Below are positions 25,024-34,165 of a DNA stretch of 64,000 bases, in pieces. A program made the translations under genes and the position numbers. This DNA comes from Nocardia paucivorans NBRC 100373 (GTDB taxonomy: Bacteria > Actinomycetota > Actinomycetes > Mycobacteriales > Mycobacteriaceae). Position 1 is the stretch's first letter. Each line of letters starts with the position of its first letter. Location of the stretch: contig NZ_BAGE01000046.1 of the NCBI RefSeq assembly GCF_000308675.1, forward strand, positions 271,017 to 335,016. The letters run 5' to 3'. Below the pieces are notes generated by a model. That model searched no databases and was not told where the DNA came from. It saw only the letters and a program-made list of their open reading frames with translations.

Positions 25024-25111
25024 AGCGCCTCCCTCTATTCGTACTATCGCCCCGGTCTCCATCGGTCGGTGTTCGAAGCGGACATCCTCGCCCACAACCC
25101 GTGAAGTCGGC

Positions 25112-25966
25112 TCACCAGGGGCCGCGTCCGAAGATGACGTCGAACTTCGTCGAACTCTCGAACACGGGATTGCCGTCCTTATCCCGCATGTCGTACATGG
25201 CCTTCGTCAATTCATCGATGGTTGTCTCCTGCACGGCATCCGACACCGCGGCATACGACTGAGTATTCTCGTCCCAGGTCAACGGGTTTTTCGGCACATT
25301 CCAGAAGGAATACACCTCAGGGGAGCCATCCTTCCCCGTACGGCCGGTGGCCATTGTGATGTGGTCGGCACTTGCGTTCCATATGACAATATCGCCGCGT
25401 TGCGGCCGTGGATCGGACGGTTTCCCGGTGTAATGGTGACGCTCCCCCGGGATCAACCGGTCCGCTATGCGATGGCCCCATGCCTCGGCGTTTTCATCGC
25501 TTCTCGTACCGTCCGGGCGCCGCACCGGTTCGAACAGGTCGCATAGTTGATGTTTGTTCAACGCGCCGGCCATGGCCGCCGCATAACCGATCATCTCCCC
25601 ACAGTTCAGGCCGTAGTACTCGTTCAATGGCGCGAGGGGACCCTCTCGGCCCAGCCATGGCTCGAATTTCCGATAGCCCTGCTGCCAAAGCCTGTGGTCG
25701 TAGTTCGTCCACAGAGCCTTCTTTCGGGTATGGAGAAGCGTTTCGAGTACGTCCGCAACCCGCGACGGGACGTCCGCTGTATGCCCTTGCACAGGAGACT
25801 CGAACTCTTTCCCGGGGTATTTTCTGGCAATCTCCCAGTAGGGCTCGCGGTAGACGGGAGTCTCGGGGACGCGCATCTGTCGGGCATTGACCAGATCGCC
25901 ACCCACCAATGTGTTCCATCCCTGGCGCATCTCTCTGGCTATCGCGTCGGTGCTTCGATAATGCAT
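25112..25966 (-). CDS. Papain/CHAP-like cysteine-peptidase-type orphan protein
   Basis: 284 residues from ATG 25966, with GGGGTGAG upstream. No signal peptide or membrane helix. A Cys/His pair typical of papain/CHAP folds is visible: LNCGEMIGYAAAMAGAL (Cys around 153) and GDIVIWNASADHITMATGR (His around 217), followed by YSFWNVPKNP. The N-terminal half has no recognised domain. It could be a toxin-like effector or a housekeeping amidohydrolase. The NC-x(n)-H arrangement resembles the papain-like modules at the right end of the window, but overall similarity is low. Confidence 0.6.
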   Translation of the reverse strand: MHYRSTDAIAREMRQGWNTLVGGDLVNARQMRVPETPVYREPYWEIARKYPGKEFESPVQGHTADVPSRVADVLETLLHTRKKALWTNYDHRLWQQGYRKFEPWLGREGPLAPLNEYYGLNCGEMIGYAAAMAGALNKHQLCDLFEPVRRPDGTRSDENAEAWGHRIADRLIPGERHHYTGKPSDPRPQRGDIVIWNASADHITMATGRTGKDGSPEVYSFWNVPKNPLTWDENTQSYAAVSDAVQETTIDELTKAMYDMRDKDGNPVFESSTKFDVIFGRGPW

Positions 25967-26261
25967 ACGACTCACCCCGTCGACAACGGCGTTGACACGC
26001 CGTAGAAGCTCAGCAGTAACCGTTCCCCGGCAAAGGTTGGGCACGAGGCCAAGAATAGGAGCGATTCGAACAAACCCACCATGAGGGCAAGCCAATAGCA
26101 GCCCTGTGTGACCGATCGACCCGGAAGAAACTCTCCTCGCCACCGAACGGCTTCCAACCGGCCGACCACGATTCGTCGCTGCCCGGTACACCGCTTTGCC
26201 GGATCGTCCGGACAACGCCGTCGTCTTCGACCGTGACGGTACCCATGCATAGGATTCCCCG

Positions 26262-26906
26262 GTGACCGAATTCGACCACCTCGACACCTCGACGCTGCCG
26301 CCGCGTCAGCGACGCATCCTGGCCACTATTCAGGATTGGGTGGTCCGCCACGGTTATGCGCCGAGCAACCGGCAGATCGCCGACGCGGTGGGATTGCGTT
26401 CGTCCGCCACGGTGTCCAAACATCTGAAAAGCCTGGAGGAGCGCGGATTCCTGCGCCGGGGCCCAGGGGTGTCCCGGCCGATGGATGTGCGACTGTTCCT
26501 GCACGCGGCCGAAACCCGGCGACCCGAAACCGATGCGGTCGCGGTCCCGGTGGTGGGTGATATCGCGGCCGGTGCCCCCATCCTCGCCGAGGAACACCTC
26601 GACGACGTGCTCACCCTGCCGCGCGATCTCGTCGGCCGTGGCATCCTGTTCGGCCTGCGGGTGCGCGGTGATTCGATGGTCGACGCCGCCATCTGCGACG
26701 GCGATATCGTGGTGATCAGACAGCAGCCCGAGGCACATTCGGGTGAGATCGTGGCCGCCATGCTGGACGGGGAGGCCACGGTGAAGGTCTACCGTCGCCG
26801 CAACGGTCACGTCTATCTGGAGCCGCGCAACCCCGCCTACGAGGTCATCGATGGTGATCGCGCGGTGGTGCTCGGCAAGGTCGTCTCGGTGATGCGTCGC
26901 GTCTGA
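26262..26906 (+). CDS. lexA: LexA SOS repressor
   Basis: 214 residues. N-terminal winged helix: PPRQRRILATIQDWVVRHGY, then SNRQIADAVGLRSSATVSKH. C-terminal S24 peptidase: self-cleavage Ala-Gly in DIAAGAPILAEE (about 103), catalytic Ser in VRGDSMVDAAI (about 137) and Lys in ATVKVYRR (about 174). Start GTG 26262. I found no clear CGAAC-N4-GTTCG SOS box in the 295-bp upstream region, so this may be a paralogue or the box is diverged. It is divergent from the papain-like orphan. Confidence 0.92.
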   Translation: MTEFDHLDTSTLPPRQRRILATIQDWVVRHGYAPSNRQIADAVGLRSSATVSKHLKSLEERGFLRRGPGVSRPMDVRLFLHAAETRRPETDAVAVPVVGDIAAGAPILAEEHLDDVLTLPRDLVGRGILFGLRVRGDSMVDAAICDGDIVVIRQQPEAHSGEIVAAMLDGEATVKVYRRRNGHVYLEPRNPAYEVIDGDRAVVLGKVVSVMRRV

Positions 26907-26917
26907 GCCCGGCCCGA

Positions 26918-27793
26918 TCAGGCCGTGAGCGCGGGTGCGCCGCGTCGGGTCCGGGCGAACAGGAAGGCCGCGATCGCGGCCGGAATGTTCATCAGGAATC
27001 CGTACAGACCCGCGGGCACGGCCATCGTCTCGTTGTCGAGCACGGTGGTGGCGATGGTGATCGCCAGCGCCGCATTGTGCACGCCGATCTCCATCCCGGC
27101 GGCGATCGCGTCCTCGCGCACCACCCCGAACGCCCGCGGCACCAGATAGCCGACCAGCAGACTGCATACGCACAGTAGTAGGGCGAGCACCCCCAACTCA
27201 CCGATATGACCGGTGACGGTGTCGAATTCGGAGACCAGCGCCGCCACCACGACCAGCACCAACACCACCGCGGCGGCGATCTTCACCGTCGACTGTCGGC
27301 GGGCCGCCCAGTCGGGAAACCGCCATCGCACCGTCATACCCGCCGCCACCGGCACCAGGACGACGGCGAACACCTGCACGACTTTCGCCGGTTGCAGCCC
27401 GATCGTGGCGCCGTCGTCGAGGAAGACCGCGCTCGACACACCCACCACCACGGGCAGGGTGAACACCGCGAGCACCGAGTTGACCGCGGTGAGGGTGATG
27501 TTCAGCGCCACATTGCCGCCGGCGATATGACTGAACAGATTCGCGGAGGTACCACCGGGAGAGGCGACGAGCAGCATCATCCCGACGGCGAGAACACCGT
27601 CGAGCCCGAACAGCCGAACCAACCCGAAACAGATCACCGGCAGAACGAGCAGCTGACACACCAGGGCGAGGAGGGTGAGTTTCGGATACTTCGCCACACG
27701 GACGAAATCGGCGACCGTCAGGGTGAGCCCGAGCCCGAACATCACGATGCCGAGTGCGAGCGGTAAGGCGACCGCGAAAAGCGTTGAACCCAT
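26918..27793 (-). CDS. Bile acid:sodium symporter family (SBF) transporter
   Basis: 291 residues and roughly nine to ten membrane helices, from LFAVALPLALGIVMFGLGLT onward. Family loops LVASPGGTSANLFSHIAGGN and MEIGVHNAALAITIATTV carry the Na+-site-like residues of ASBT-type carriers. ATG 27793 with GGGAGGATG upstream is preferred over an ATG 51 bp earlier. The natural substrate in actinobacteria is unknown, probably an organic anion. Confidence 0.9.
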   Translation of the reverse strand: MGSTLFAVALPLALGIVMFGLGLTLTVADFVRVAKYPKLTLLALVCQLLVLPVICFGLVRLFGLDGVLAVGMMLLVASPGGTSANLFSHIAGGNVALNITLTAVNSVLAVFTLPVVVGVSSAVFLDDGATIGLQPAKVVQVFAVVLVPVAAGMTVRWRFPDWAARRQSTVKIAAAVVLVLVVVAALVSEFDTVTGHIGELGVLALLLCVCSLLVGYLVPRAFGVVREDAIAAGMEIGVHNAALAITIATTVLDNETMAVPAGLYGFLMNIPAAIAAFLFARTRRGAPALTA

Positions 27794-27935
27794 ACACCAT
27801 CCTCCCGACGGCCGAGTCTGGTCCGCCGCGGCGGACCCCGTCAAACCGGACGCACCGCCGACCCCGGCGATGACCGGGAACGGTGGCCGGGATCATAGGA
27901 TGGGCATATCCGCCCCTAGGCCAGAGAGGTGACAG

Positions 27936-28304
27936 ATGGCCATCGATCCCACCGGACAAGACCTGAAGCAGTTACTCGCCGACGATCCCGGCGGGCCGGT
28001 CGTCATGCTCAACCTCTTGCGGTTCGCCCCCGACGGGAAGCAGGCATACCGGGAATACACCCGTGCCGCGGCCCCTTTCCTGGAGCGGTACGGCGGCGAG
28101 GTGCTCTACTCCGGGGAGGGTTCCACCGCATTGGTGGCCGAGGACGGCCAGGCCTGGGACGCCGTGCTGCTCGTGCGCTATCCGAGCCGGGAGGCGTTCT
28201 CCCGTATGGTCGCCGATCCCGGCTATCAGGAGATCACCGAGCTGCGCCGGCAGGCACTCACCGAGGCCGTCCTACAGGCCACCGTCCCGACGTTCCCGAA
28301 GTAG
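27936..28304 (+). CDS. DUF1330-family protein
   Basis: 122 residues, a small ferredoxin-like-fold (dimeric alpha/beta barrel) protein. GGPVVMLNLLRFAPDGKQAY near residue 20 and VLLVRYPSREAFSRMVADP near 78 are typical DUF1330 stretches. AGAGGTGA lies before the ATG. Biochemical role unknown. It is convergent with the methyltransferase gene. Confidence 0.85.
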   Translation: MAIDPTGQDLKQLLADDPGGPVVMLNLLRFAPDGKQAYREYTRAAAPFLERYGGEVLYSGEGSTALVAEDGQAWDAVLLVRYPSREAFSRMVADPGYQEITELRRQALTEAVLQATVPTFPK

Positions 28305-28314
28305 CCCGGCCGGG

Positions 28315-29112
28315 TCAGGGCTTCCGCGCGACGGCCGCGTAGCCGGGGACCTTCGCGTCCATCGACCTCGGCGGCTCGATCGGGGCCCGCCACCGGTGGA
28401 TGGGCACGACACCGGGTTCGAGCAGGTCCAGTCCGTCGAAGAACCGGGCGATCTCGTCCCTGGGACGGGGTTGGCAGTACAGTCCGCGCTCCCGGTACAC
28501 GGCCTCCGTCGCCGCGACTCCCTCGGGATCGAAATCGCCGGTCAAATGCGTTATCGCCAGATAGGAACCCGGCGCCAGCGCGTCCAGCAGGGTGGCGGTG
28601 ACCTCGTATGCTCCCGGAACGAAGTTCAGCAGGGCGATCATCGACAGTGCGACCGGTTCGTCGAAGTCGAGGGTGCGGCGGGCTGCCTCGAGGATTTCCT
28701 CCGGTCGGGTCGCGTCGGCCTGGATGTAGTCGGTGCGACCTTCGGGGGTGCCGACCATGAGGGCACGGGCGTGGGCGAGCACGATCGGATCGTTGTCCAC
28801 ATACACGACCCGCGCGTCGGGCACCTGTTCCTGGGCGATTTGGTGCAGGTTGGGCTCGGTGGGGATGCCCGTACCGATATCGAGGAACTGGCGGACACCG
28901 GCCTCGCCGGCGAGATACCGCGTCACCCGGTGGATGAATTTCCGATTCTCCTGAGCGGCCACACGCACATCGGGCATCGCCGCCAGCACCTTCTCGGCGG
29001 CTTCGGCGTCCACCGGGTAGTGATCCTTGCCCCCGAGGTAGTAGTCGTACATCCGAGCGATGTGCGGTTCATTCGGTCTCAAATCGGAAATACGCTCCAC
29101 ACTGCTCAACAT
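28315..29112 (-). CDS. SAM-dependent methyltransferase, DUF574/SAV2177 type
   Basis: 265 residues. The actinobacterial family start is clear: RPNEPHIARMYDYYLGGKDHY, then FLDIGTGIPTEPNLHQIAQE as SAM-binding motif I and VYVDNDPIVLAHARALM as motif II, then ALSMIALLNFVP. The family is abundant in actinomycetes, and substrates are mostly unknown. ATG 29112 is preferred over one 45 bp upstream. Confidence 0.87.
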   Translation of the reverse strand: MLSSVERISDLRPNEPHIARMYDYYLGGKDHYPVDAEAAEKVLAAMPDVRVAAQENRKFIHRVTRYLAGEAGVRQFLDIGTGIPTEPNLHQIAQEQVPDARVVYVDNDPIVLAHARALMVGTPEGRTDYIQADATRPEEILEAARRTLDFDEPVALSMIALLNFVPGAYEVTATLLDALAPGSYLAITHLTGDFDPEGVAATEAVYRERGLYCQPRPRDEIARFFDGLDLLEPGVVPIHRWRAPIEPPRSMDAKVPGYAAVARKP

Positions 29113-29175
29113 ACAAGAACCACAATGGTTTCGAACAGGTTCGAAACCCGGCGGCATCGTGGAGGGCGAGGCCGG

Positions 29176-30162
29176 CTAGGCGATCAGTCGCTCGCTCTTC
29201 AGCCAGTCGTAGGCCACGTCGGCGGGGTCCTGCCCGTCGATGTCGACGCGGGCGTTGAGTTCTCGCATCAGTTCATCGGTGAGGCGCTCGGAAATCGTCG
29301 CGAGGAGAGGGCGCAGTCGTGGATAGCGGTCCAGGATCTCGCCGCGCACCACCGCCGTGCCGCTATAGGGCAGGAAGAATTCCCGATCGTCGTCGAGGAC
29401 GATCAGGTTCAGGTTTTCGATCCGTCCGTCGGTGGTGTAGACCATACCGAAATTGCAGGGGGCCCCTTTCGCCGTCGCCGGGTAGACGACACCGGCGTCC
29501 ATACGCGTGACATTGCCGGCCGGCACACCGGCGGGGTCGTTGTAGGGGATCCCGTATTCCCGCAGCATCGGCACGAAACCATCGGATCGACTGAAGAATT
29601 CGTCGTCCACGCAGAAGGTGCGTTCGCCGACGGGCAGCGCGGCCACATCGGACAGGGATCGCACCTTCAGCCGCTCGGCCGTCGGGGTGGACGCGGCGAA
29701 CGCGTAGGTGTTGTCGAAATTCGCGGGGGCGAGCCACTCCAGGTTGTGCTCGCTTTTCTCGATATCGTGCACGCGCTGCCAGAGTTCCCGCGGATCCGAG
29801 ATCGTCTCGGTTCGGTTGTGGTAGTTGACCCACCCGGTTCCGGTGTACTCCCAGAGCACATCGGCGTCACCGTTGAGCTGAGCCTGACGGGACGAGGCCG
29901 AACCCGGCGCCCCGGTCAGATCCGTGACGGCGGCGCCGGCCGCGGCCAGATAGGTCGCGGTGATCTTGCCCAGCAGTACGCCCTCGGTGAAGCTTTTCGA
30001 GGTGACGACCAGCTTCGCGCCGTCCAGTGGTCGTGTGTCATCGGGCAGCCGCGCATCGTGAAACGTCCCCGACGAACTCACCAGACCGCATCCGACGAGC
30101 ATCGCCATTGTCGTGACGAATACGGAGAGCGCGGTCACCATCCGCGTCCGGGACGCGCTCAT
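29176..30162 (-). CDS. Osmoprotectant-binding lipoprotein, second copy
   Basis: 328 residues. Signal MVTALSVFVTTMAMLVGCG with lipobox LVGC (about 25). The binding domain repeats the marks of the first-copy receptor (VTSKSFTEGVLLGKI, WEYTGTGWVNYHN, FDNTYAFAAS) but is clearly diverged, so substrate preference may differ. ATG 30162..30160 overlaps the permease stop by ATGA. Last gene of the second osmolyte operon. Confidence 0.92.
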   Translation of the reverse strand: MSASRTRMVTALSVFVTTMAMLVGCGLVSSSGTFHDARLPDDTRPLDGAKLVVTSKSFTEGVLLGKITATYLAAAGAAVTDLTGAPGSASSRQAQLNGDADVLWEYTGTGWVNYHNRTETISDPRELWQRVHDIEKSEHNLEWLAPANFDNTYAFAASTPTAERLKVRSLSDVAALPVGERTFCVDDEFFSRSDGFVPMLREYGIPYNDPAGVPAGNVTRMDAGVVYPATAKGAPCNFGMVYTTDGRIENLNLIVLDDDREFFLPYSGTAVVRGEILDRYPRLRPLLATISERLTDELMRELNARVDIDGQDPADVAYDWLKSERLIA

Positions 30163-30896
30163 ACGGCACCTCGCGGGGTCGCGACCAACTCGACGAGCCG
30201 ACCGAGCCAATCGATGGTCAACGCCAGCAACCCGACCAGGATCGCGCCGGAGACCAACAGTTTGGGCAGGAAGAGGGTGACACCGGTGGTGATCAACGTG
30301 CCGAGGCCGGGTGCGCCGATGAATGTGCTCAATGTCGCGGTGCCCACCAGGATCACCAGGGCGGTGCGCACCCCGTTGAGGATCACCGGCACCGCGAGCG
30401 GCAGTTCGACCTGGAACAGCGTCCGGGTGCCGGAGAAGCCGATACCGCGCGCCGCCTCGATCGTGCGCCGGTCCACCTGCCGCAAACCGACAATCGTGTT
30501 CTGCAGGATCGGCAGGACCGCGTACACGACCAAACCCACGATCGCCGTGCGGAAACCGGTGCCCAACCAGAAGGTGAACAGGACCAGCAACCCGACCGCC
30601 GGCGCGGCCTGACCGATATTGGCGATATTGACGACGAGCGGCTCGAGCCGCCGCAATGCGGGGCGGGTCAGCGCGATCCCCAGGGGAATCGCAATGGCGA
30701 CCACGATCACCGTGGCCACCACGGTCAGTTCGAGGTGATCGAGGATGGTGGTCCGCAGATTGGCCCAGCCGAGGGCCGCCCGTTCCGTCGGGGTGAAGGT
30801 GGTGGACCGGTACCAGAGGATGTAGCCGATACCGATGACGGCGATGACGAGCGGTTCGAACCAGACATCGATCGGGAGGCGACGCAACCGGCTCAT
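30159..30896 (-). CDS. Osmoprotectant ABC transporter permease, second subunit, second copy
   Basis: 245 residues, about six membrane helices, with contact loop EAARGIGFSGTRTLFQVELP. Corresponds to the 19156 permease of the first operon. Both ends overlap neighbours by 4 bp (ATPase stop/permease start and permease stop/receptor start). Confidence 0.91.
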   Translation of the reverse strand: MSRLRRLPIDVWFEPLVIAVIGIGYILWYRSTTFTPTERAALGWANLRTTILDHLELTVVATVIVVAIAIPLGIALTRPALRRLEPLVVNIANIGQAAPAVGLLVLFTFWLGTGFRTAIVGLVVYAVLPILQNTIVGLRQVDRRTIEAARGIGFSGTRTLFQVELPLAVPVILNGVRTALVILVGTATLSTFIGAPGLGTLITTGVTLFLPKLLVSGAILVGLLALTIDWLGRLVELVATPRGAV

Positions 30897-32173
30897 GACC
30901 GTCGACCCGATTCGCGTTCGTCATCGGCGATGATCGGGGTCGGCGTCGGATCGGTTCCGTCGATATGGGTCGCGTACGAGACCGTGTCCTTTCCGTCGCG
31001 CGTCTCGGCGAGTTTGTCCCGGATCATCTCGGTCACCGCGCCGATGCCGAGTGAGCCGATCACCGCGCCGCGGCCGTCGGTGACGAGGGTCGCGCCCTGA
31101 CTGGTCGCGAGCATGACATCGAGAGCGTCGTTGAGGGTCGACGAGCGTGTGACGACGGGTAACCGCCGGTCGAGGAAATCGGAGATCTCCGGTTTGGTGG
31201 CCACCTCCGCGAGGGTGGGCCACGAACGCGGCCGTCCATCCTCGTCGACGACGACCACCCAGGTGTGCCCGGCGGACCGGGCGCGTTCGATCACGGTACG
31301 CGCCGGCTCGCCGACCTGGGCGGTGGTCACCGCGTCGCAGGCGATATCGCGCACCCGGGATACGGTCAGATACGCCAGTTTCGCGCCGGAACCCACGAAT
31401 TCCTCCACGAACGGGGTGGCCGGTGCGGTGAGAATCTCCGCCGGTGGCGCGTATTGCTCGATATGACCCCCTTCGGACAGGATGAGCACCTTGTCGCCGA
31501 GTTTGGTGGCCTCCTCGAAATCGTGCGTGACGATCACGATGGTCTTACCCAGTTCCTGCTGGATCGCCAGCAGACTGTCCTGCAGGCGGGCCCGGGTGAT
31601 CGGGTCGACCGCGCCGAACGGCTCGTCCATGAGCAGGACCGGTGGGTCCGCCGCGAGCGCGCGGGCGACACCGACCCGCTGCTGCTGGCCCCCGGACATG
31701 TCCTTGGGCAGCCGATCGGCGAAGGCGTCGGGGTCGAGACCCACCAGATCGAGCAGATATTCGACACGGTCGGCGATTCGCTTCCGATCCCATCCGAGCA
31801 CGCGCGGAACGGCCCCGATATTCCGGGCGACCGTCCAGTGCGGGAACAACCCACCGGATTGGATGACATACCCGATCGATTGCCGCAACCGGTCGGGGTG
31901 TTCCCGGGTGACATCGCGCCCGCCGATGAGGATTCGCCCCTCGGTCGGCTCGATCAGCCGGTTGATCATTTTGAGGGTGGTCGTCTTACCGCAGCCGGAC
32001 GGTCCGACGAACGCGACGATATCGCCCGCCTCGATTTCCAGGTCGAGTCGTTCGACCGCCGGTCGTTGTTGGCCCTTGTACCGTTTGACGACCGAATCCA
32101 GGGTGATGGACGCACCGGTCACCGTGCGTTGTGGTGTCGTCGGCTCGGGGCGACCGGCCACGGTATCGGCCAT
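30893..32173 (-). CDS. Osmoprotectant ABC transporter ATP-binding protein with CBS region, second copy
   Basis: 426 residues from ATG 32173, whose A is shared with the TGA of the upstream permease. Walker A GPSGCGKTT, Q-loop QSGGLFPHWT, signature MSGGQQQRVGVARALA, Walker B VLLMDEPFGAVDP, H-loop VTHDFEEA. A C-terminal CBS-type region (about 260-405) includes DFLDRRLPVVTRSSTLNDAL. The N-terminal ~20 residues form a Pro/Thr-rich extension not present in the first copy. Confidence 0.92.
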   Translation of the reverse strand: MADTVAGRPEPTTPQRTVTGASITLDSVVKRYKGQQRPAVERLDLEIEAGDIVAFVGPSGCGKTTTLKMINRLIEPTEGRILIGGRDVTREHPDRLRQSIGYVIQSGGLFPHWTVARNIGAVPRVLGWDRKRIADRVEYLLDLVGLDPDAFADRLPKDMSGGQQQRVGVARALAADPPVLLMDEPFGAVDPITRARLQDSLLAIQQELGKTIVIVTHDFEEATKLGDKVLILSEGGHIEQYAPPAEILTAPATPFVEEFVGSGAKLAYLTVSRVRDIACDAVTTAQVGEPARTVIERARSAGHTWVVVVDEDGRPRSWPTLAEVATKPEISDFLDRRLPVVTRSSTLNDALDVMLATSQGATLVTDGRGAVIGSLGIGAVTEMIRDKLAETRDGKDTVSYATHIDGTDPTPTPIIADDERESGRRS

Positions 32174-32814
32174 CACAGTCCCTTCGCGATCGTGAGGCGT
32201 CCGAGGAGGACGAGAAGCGCGTCGAACACCAACGCGACGAGGACGATGAGAACGGTGCCCGTCACGGCCATCTCCAGGGCGTTCACCCCGCCGAGCCGGG
32301 AAAGACCGTTGAAGATCAACGATCCGAGGCCCGGCCCCAGCACATAGGCGACCACGGCGGCCACACCGACGATCATCTGGGTCGACACCCGGATACCGGT
32401 GAGGATCACCGGCCAGGCGATCGGCAGTTCGACGGTCAGCAGAATGCGCCATCGGGAGAAACCGATACCGCGCGCCGATTCGACGACCGAGGCGGGCACC
32501 GACCGCAGACCCACGATCGCATTGCCGGTCACCGGCAGCGCCGCGAAGAACGCCAACATGAGAAACGACGGAACCACACCCAGACCGAACGGAACCAACA
32601 GCAGTGCCAGCAGCGCCAACGAGGGAATTGTCAACGCGACCCGGCTCGAGGTCAGGGTGAGCGCGGACAACAGCGGTAGCCGATAGACCGCCACCGCGAC
32701 GAATACGGCGATCACGGTGCCGACCAGGACGGTCTGGAAGGCCAGGGAGGCGTGCTGGTAGGTGAGGAACACCAGAACTTCTCCCCGTCCTCGGACATAA
32801 CTCCACAGATCCAC
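32173..32814 (-). CDS. Osmoprotectant ABC transporter permease, first subunit, second copy
   Basis: 213 residues from GTG 32814 with GAGGGG upstream (VDLWSYVRGRGEVLVFLTYQ), about five to six helices and the loop ESARGIGFSRWRILLTVELP. First gene of the second operon, which keeps the order permease-ATPase-permease-receptor seen at 17341-20927. A longer reading to 32979 would add a low-complexity Arg-rich stretch and is rejected. The 139 bp upstream must hold the promoter, but no regulator gene is adjacent. Confidence 0.89.
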   Translation of the reverse strand: MDLWSYVRGRGEVLVFLTYQHASLAFQTVLVGTVIAVFVAVAVYRLPLLSALTLTSSRVALTIPSLALLALLLVPFGLGVVPSFLMLAFFAALPVTGNAIVGLRSVPASVVESARGIGFSRWRILLTVELPIAWPVILTGIRVSTQMIVGVAAVVAYVLGPGLGSLIFNGLSRLGGVNALEMAVTGTVLIVLVALVFDALLVLLGRLTIAKGL

Positions 32815-32953
32815 GGCATTCCCCTCGTCAGCCGACGCCGGCGGGCGCTCGACCGCGCGTGCGCACCGGACGCGCGAGCCGTCGCGAAGTGATCGAAGGC
32901 ATGGGGCTCGCTCCTTCGGACGGGTCGGCGACCGGGCCGCCCGCCAGGGAAGG

Positions 32954-33892
32954 CTAGGCCGCCCGAATCGGCGGGTCAACGGTCGAGTAATGCTCGGCGT
33001 TGCCCGCGATCACGGTGCTCGGCACCCCGTCGACACCGACGGGAATCTCACCGGCCAAGGTGATGCGGGTCAGTTTGCGGTGTTCCCTGCCGTCGTAGTC
33101 GTCCACGGCGTAGTGCTGGGTGGCGCGGTTGTCCCATACTGCGACATCACCCAATGCCCAGTTCCAGCGGGTGGTGTGTTCCAGACGGGTCACTCGATCC
33201 TGGAACAACCGCAGCAGCGCCTGCGACTCGCTATGGGGCAGGCCCACGATCTCCTTCACGAAGCCGCCCAACAGCAGGGCGCGTTCACCGGTCTCCGGGT
33301 GCACCTCCACCACGGGATGCTCGGTTTCGAAATACGTGGATTCGAATTCGCGCCGGTAGGCCCGAATGGTCTCGTCCACGTGGTCTTCGGCGGTGGCGGC
33401 GTAGTCGTACAGGTTGGTGTGCCGCGCGCGCAGCCCCTCGGCCAACCGCTTCAACGGCTCCGGCAGCGAGTTGTACGCCGCCACGGTCGAGGCCCAGGTG
33501 GTGGAGCCGCCGTAAGCGGGCAGTGTGACCGCGCGCAGAATGGACGCCTTCGGCACGCGATCGACGAAGGTGACATCGGTATGCCAGCTGTTGGAGCGAC
33601 CGTGGTGGGAATCGATGGCCAGGCTCTTCGCTCCCGCCGAGGTGACGGTGGGGTGCGGAGCGGTCGGGCGGCCGAGCAGCCGCGCGAACTCGTACTGCCC
33701 TTCCTCGGTCAGGTGGTGCTGCCCGCGGAAGAAGATCACCTTGTGCTCGTGGAGTGCCGCGCGGATGGCGGCGACGGTCTCCGGGGCCAGGTCACCGCCC
33801 AGCCGGACCCCATTGATCCGAGCGCCGATATGGGTGCCGAGCCTGACCACCTCCACGGCGATCTCGGTGCCGGCGATGTGGTCGACGGGCAT
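32954..33892 (-). CDS. TauD/TfdA-family Fe(II)/2-oxoglutarate dioxygenase
   Basis: 312 residues. Iron ligands HxD in SNSWHTDVTF (about 103-105) and the distal His in NRATQHYAVDDYDGREHRKL (about 263), plus the 2OG-binding Arg near the end of that stretch. Family members oxidise sulfonates, sulfate esters or aryloxyacids, and the substrate cannot be told apart here. ATG 33892 gives MPVDHIAGTEIAVEVV; the longer frame to 34069 has no family resemblance. It is divergent from the ECF sigma gene. Confidence 0.9.
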   Translation of the reverse strand: MPVDHIAGTEIAVEVVRLGTHIGARINGVRLGGDLAPETVAAIRAALHEHKVIFFRGQHHLTEEGQYEFARLLGRPTAPHPTVTSAGAKSLAIDSHHGRSNSWHTDVTFVDRVPKASILRAVTLPAYGGSTTWASTVAAYNSLPEPLKRLAEGLRARHTNLYDYAATAEDHVDETIRAYRREFESTYFETEHPVVEVHPETGERALLLGGFVKEIVGLPHSESQALLRLFQDRVTRLEHTTRWNWALGDVAVWDNRATQHYAVDDYDGREHRKLTRITLAGEIPVGVDGVPSTVIAGNAEHYSTVDPPIRAA

Positions 33893-34063
33893 ATCCGGGG
33901 CCTTTCGCTCGAATCCGACAACTGACCGGATGAAACCACCCGGCCCCTGGGTACGGCCGGCATTACGGTCACCCGGATCCGAATGGCTGCCCGCGTGCCC
34001 GAGGCGTCGCCCGAACCGATGCCCGTATCGACCCGTGGAGTGACAACCGTCACGGAAGTCCGG

Positions 34064-34090
34064 TGTCACAGAATGTGGTGAGCCGGTGTC
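34064..34090 (+). promoter_or_regulatory. Predicted ECF41-type promoter of the sigma factor gene
   Basis: TGTCACA (34064-34070), 16-nt spacer, TGTC (34087-34090). From memory, ECF41 sigma factors recognise TGTCACA at -35 and CGTC at -10, usually including their own promoter. One of four -10 bases differs. The start codon at 34166 leaves about 70 nt of leader. Confidence 0.5.
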
Positions 34091-34165
34091 CTATGGGAAA
34101 TATCCGGATCCGAAGAGACAGGAGCCGCTCATGACCTGCCCGTTCTCCGCCCCGGACGCCTGACC

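Noticed and set aside
25967..26261. SOS box upstream of lexA
   Set aside because: Only a half-match (TCGAAC near 26065) without the second half at proper spacing was found.
28063..30612. Plus-strand open frame of about 850 codons opposite the methyltransferase and transporter genes
   Set aside because: Antisense to three confident genes; no motif and a Gly/Val/His-rich composition.
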